From the NCBI RefSeq assembly GCF_004332155.1, contig NZ_SJDV01000001.1, positions 372,001-436,000 of the forward strand: a stretch of DNA of 64,000 bases. The letters run 5' to 3'. How positions within the stretch are numbered: the stretch's first letter is position 1; every line of letters begins with the position of its first letter. Below are positions 61,713 through 64,000 of this stretch, in pieces. Both the position numbers and the translations under genes were made by a program. The notes under the pieces were generated by a model. That model did no database searches. It was not told the DNA's origin and saw nothing but the letters and a program-made list of their open reading frames with translations. The DNA is from Gramella sp. KN1008 (GTDB lineage Bacteria; Bacteroidota; Bacteroidia; Flavobacteriales; Flavobacteriaceae).

Positions 61713-64000
61713 ATGAAACAAAACTACCTTAAGAAAATTTTGATGCTTGTCTGCCTACTGGGTATGGCATTCCAAACCTATGGGCAATTGAGCTTTAGCT
61801 CCACCCCTGTAACGGATGCAACCGTGGGAGTGCCTTATACTTATTCTGCATTTGCATCAGACGGGACCAGTACAAATCCTGTTCTAAGTTGTCTTACCAA
61901 ACCTGACTGGCTGAATTTTGCGTCTAACGGATCCACTTCAATGGAAACTTTTGGACCTAGTATTTCCTCTCCTGCTGGAATAGCTGGTGATTCAGAAGGT
62001 AACACCTATGTTGTATCACTTGGAGGTAGCTATATTTATAAAATTTATCCGGATGGGACTGCCAACACTAGTTGGGCAGCGGTAGATTATGGAAATATTT
62101 ATGCTATGAATATTGAGGGGGATTATTTGTACGTCTCATATTATTATAATAGCATCACGGGTTCCAGTTGCATCAAGAGAATAGATCTAACAAATCCTGC
62201 AGGAGGTCAAACAATGGTATATGACACAGGTTTCCAAAACAGGTTGTTGTCTTTGGTTTTTAAAGATGGATATATTTATTCCGCCAGTTATGGAAGTAAT
62301 CAAGTTTTAAAAATTGATCCTTCTACAGGTATATCAACTGAGTATGTTTCAATATATGGACCTTTTGGATTGGGCTTTAATTCCGCAGGGGTCTTATATA
62401 TAGCGAGTTATGTATCTGGTACTGTCTCAAGTTATGATGGTTCAATATTGACTACTGAGGTGACTGGTCTCTCAGATCCTAGTGATGTGAAAATTGACCT
62501 CACCGGAAATATATACGTTTCAAGTTATCAGGGGGGAATTGTGAAGTATAACGAAACTTTTAGCACCAGTAATTGGATAGTGCCCCAAGACTATAATAAT
62601 TCCATCTGGGGAATGAATTTATCACCCATGGGGTCTTTGAACTTTGGTTTATATAGGCAACAAACTTGTGCCCGAATAGGAACTGGAGGCGTTCTTTCTG
62701 GTACGCCAGGTGCTACCGATGTTGGAGATCACAACGTCACCATTAGGGCTTCCAATGGAAGCGAGGTGGTAGATCAGAGTTTTGTTATCACTGTAAGCGA
62801 TACGGAAGCACCTGCACCAACAGGATCGATAACAATTACCAATGATTCAAGTGATCCGGCTTCAGATTGGTTATTAAGCGACGGTAGGTTAATCCCCCTG
62901 GTAGATGGTGCTAAAGTAAATGTGAATGAAGTTGTTAATACACTGGCTTCAGGTGACCTTGTTATTGAAGCGGAAACTGATGTAATTTTTGATGCTGCTG
63001 CTGTACCCGCTCTTTCGGCAGCAAGAACACTTACGTTAAAAGCCGGCAAAGAGGTGATTCTTAATCCGGGTACTAAAATAACTGCTTCAGGGAATAAGCT
63101 TAATCTTGTTTTTTGGTCAGATGCCGATGGAAATGAGGACGGGATGATTTGGTTGAGAGAATCTTCGTTGATTAGAACCAACGGAGGGCACCTCTGGATC
63201 GGAGGCGGTGATGGTACGGCTAGTTGGAATGGGCTGACAGTCGGAGATGGATTTGCTCAGGCCAAACGGGTATTAGCTCCAACAGAGTTACTTCAGATCA
63301 ATAATCAAAATTATAGTTATCAAAATGGTATTACCTTGGATAAAACTTCCCTTACCACAGGTGAGGGTGATTTGAGTTTGAATGGGAAAGTTTCCGGAAT
63401 CAGCCAGGCTGAAAGTATGGGATATGGACAGATAGGCGTGTATTTCAACCGGGGAAATACAATTTCCACTACCTCTGGAAACATTCAGATATCAGGAACA
63501 ACAGAAGCCAATAGAGCTGCCGAAAGTTGGTTTTATGGAATCCTTCTGGCTTCAGATCGAGACGGGGAAGCCAATATTATCCAGTCAGAGAGTGGTGAAA
63601 TAAAACTCGAAGGAGTGTCTAGTCAATCATATGATGGGAATTTTAGTGGAGGGGTAGGAATTTTTGAGTGGAATTCAGGGATTAATGAAATCAGAAGTGT
63701 ATCGGGTGACATTAATATTTATGGACATAACAAAAATAATATCAATGCGTCCCTCGGAGCAATAATTGCAATGGGTGGAGGACCGGCGAGTACAAGGATT
63801 TATTCTCAATCAGGAAATATACATTTGCTTGGCAAGAGTGATAATCCGGATGCTATCGGACTTAATCTGGATAGTGATATTCGAGTCGGCAAAGATGGCA
63901 CCGATCCATATTCAGGAGCAATCACACTGGAAGCCGATATTATTTCTTCTTTAAAAAATAGCTCCCGGTTTTCCTCCTCAGGATCCCTTTTTATCAAACC
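61713..64000 (+). CDS. Giant secreted beta-repeat protein, N-terminal part (Ig-like with inserted propeller)
   Basis: Open to the window's end: 762 residues visible, and no stop seen in translating it throughout. Signal peptide about 1-25 (ends TYGQ). An Ig-like domain of the putative-Ig (He_PIG) style begins FSSTPVTDATVGVPYTYSAFASDG and reads WLNF at 66-69, but its second half, LSGTPGATDVGDHNVTIRASNGS, comes only at 328. Between them is a beta-propeller-like (NHL/SMP-30-style) stretch of about 245 residues, for example GIAGDSEGNTYV, IDPSTG and VKIDLTGNIYVSS. From about 372 on comes a Ser/Gly/Asn-rich beta-helix resembling filamentous haemagglutinin. A T9SS client role is likely but the C-terminal sorting signal lies outside. 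Confidence 0.85.
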   Translation, partial: MKQNYLKKILMLVCLLGMAFQTYGQLSFSSTPVTDATVGVPYTYSAFASDGTSTNPVLSCLTKPDWLNFASNGSTSMETFGPSISSPAGIAGDSEGNTYVVSLGGSYIYKIYPDGTANTSWAAVDYGNIYAMNIEGDYLYVSYYYNSITGSSCIKRIDLTNPAGGQTMVYDTGFQNRLLSLVFKDGYIYSASYGSNQVLKIDPSTGISTEYVSIYGPFGLGFNSAGVLYIASYVSGTVSSYDGSILTTEVTGLSDPSDVKIDLTGNIYVSSYQGGIVKYNETFSTSNWIVPQDYNNSIWGMNLSPMGSLNFGLYRQQTCARIGTGGVLSGTPGATDVGDHNVTIRASNGSEVVDQSFVITVSDTEAPAPTGSITITNDSSDPASDWLLSDGRLIPLVDGAKVNVNEVVNTLASGDLVIEAETDVIFDAAAVPALSAARTLTLKAGKEVILNPGTKITASGNKLNLVFWSDADGNEDGMIWLRESSLIRTNGGHLWIGGGDGTASWNGLTVGDGFAQAKRVLAPTELLQINNQNYSYQNGITLDKTSLTTGEGDLSLNGKVSGISQAESMGYGQIGVYFNRGNTISTTSGNIQISGTTEANRAAESWFYGILLASDRDGEANIIQSESGEIKLEGVSSQSYDGNFSGGVGIFEWNSGINEIRSVSGDINIYGHNKNNINASLGAIIAMGGGPASTRIYSQSGNIHLLGKSDNPDAIGLNLDSDIRVGKDGTDPYSGAITLEADIISSLKNSSRFSSSGSLFIK

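Noticed and set aside
62774..63181. Minus-strand frame inside the adhesin
   Set aside because: The plus-strand frame is open for over 760 residues with a signal peptide and clear domains, so the minus frame is a shadow.

Overview
The window is chromosomal DNA of a marine-type Bacteroidetes, most likely a Flavobacteriaceae member close to Gramella/Christiangramia. This rests on gliding and type IX secretion genes (sprA, remB, porG, a PorP/SprF-like gene), TAnnTTTG-type -7 promoter elements with TTG -33 boxes, Bacteroidetes-restricted families (DUF4230, DUF5522, DUF6089, GSCFA) and Skp/OmpH pairs behind bamA. Coding density is very high. I saw no rRNA, tRNA, CRISPR array, transposase or prophage genes.

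Layout. 1-6.6 kb: 3' end of sprA, gcvH, a VanZ-like gene, two tandem tonB paralogues and remB. 6.6-11.8 kb: haem-copper oxidase assembly and subunits (cyoE, two subunit III genes, subunit IV, a cysteine-less thioredoxin-fold protein, a Sco protein, DUF420, a small CxxC membrane protein). 11.9-19.1 kb: a six-gene MacAB-TolC-like export operon with two permeases and two adaptors. 19.1-28 kb: tsaB, an MscS channel, a DUF255 thioredoxin-like protein, a PiT-PhoU fusion, a double-N-domain Nfu, a PorP/SprF-like protein and murI. 28-33.6 kb: minus-strand envelope-biogenesis operon porG-uppS-bamA-ompH-ompH behind a consensus promoter. 33.6-44.9 kb: nadK-CBS divergent from pdxJ-hydrolase, then a FadL-like porin, an SGNH lipoprotein, tig-clpP-clpX and a TPR-tailed esterase. 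45-48.3 kb: minus-strand M23-MerR-LemA-TPM-TPM operon. 48.4-57.6 kb: alaS, GSCFA, a gap with a candidate structured RNA, DUF4230, a long aromatic amino acid hydroxylase, a DUF4136 lipoprotein, hutU and DUF5522. 57.6-61.3 kb: a mini HExxH protein, an ACC-deaminase-like enzyme and a glucosaminidase-LysM lipoprotein flanked by inverted 68-bp repeats, then hemL. 61.3-64 kb: a 400-bp AT-rich gap and the start of a giant secreted beta-repeat protein that runs off the end.

Themes. Much of the window serves the cell envelope: outer-membrane protein insertion (bamA, Skp), T9SS/gliding (sprA, porG, remB, PorP-like), TonB energisation, tripartite export and peptidoglycan metabolism (murI, uppS, M23, glucosaminidase). 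Nothing here is convincingly a wholly new system. The best leads are a beta-propeller nested inside an Ig-like domain of the terminal adhesin, a three-hairpin RNA candidate near 52.2 kb, a TonB-type cysteine module shared by three consecutive genes including remB, a tiny HExxH membrane protein, and an aromatic amino acid hydroxylase with an insert between its iron ligands and a large C-terminal extension.
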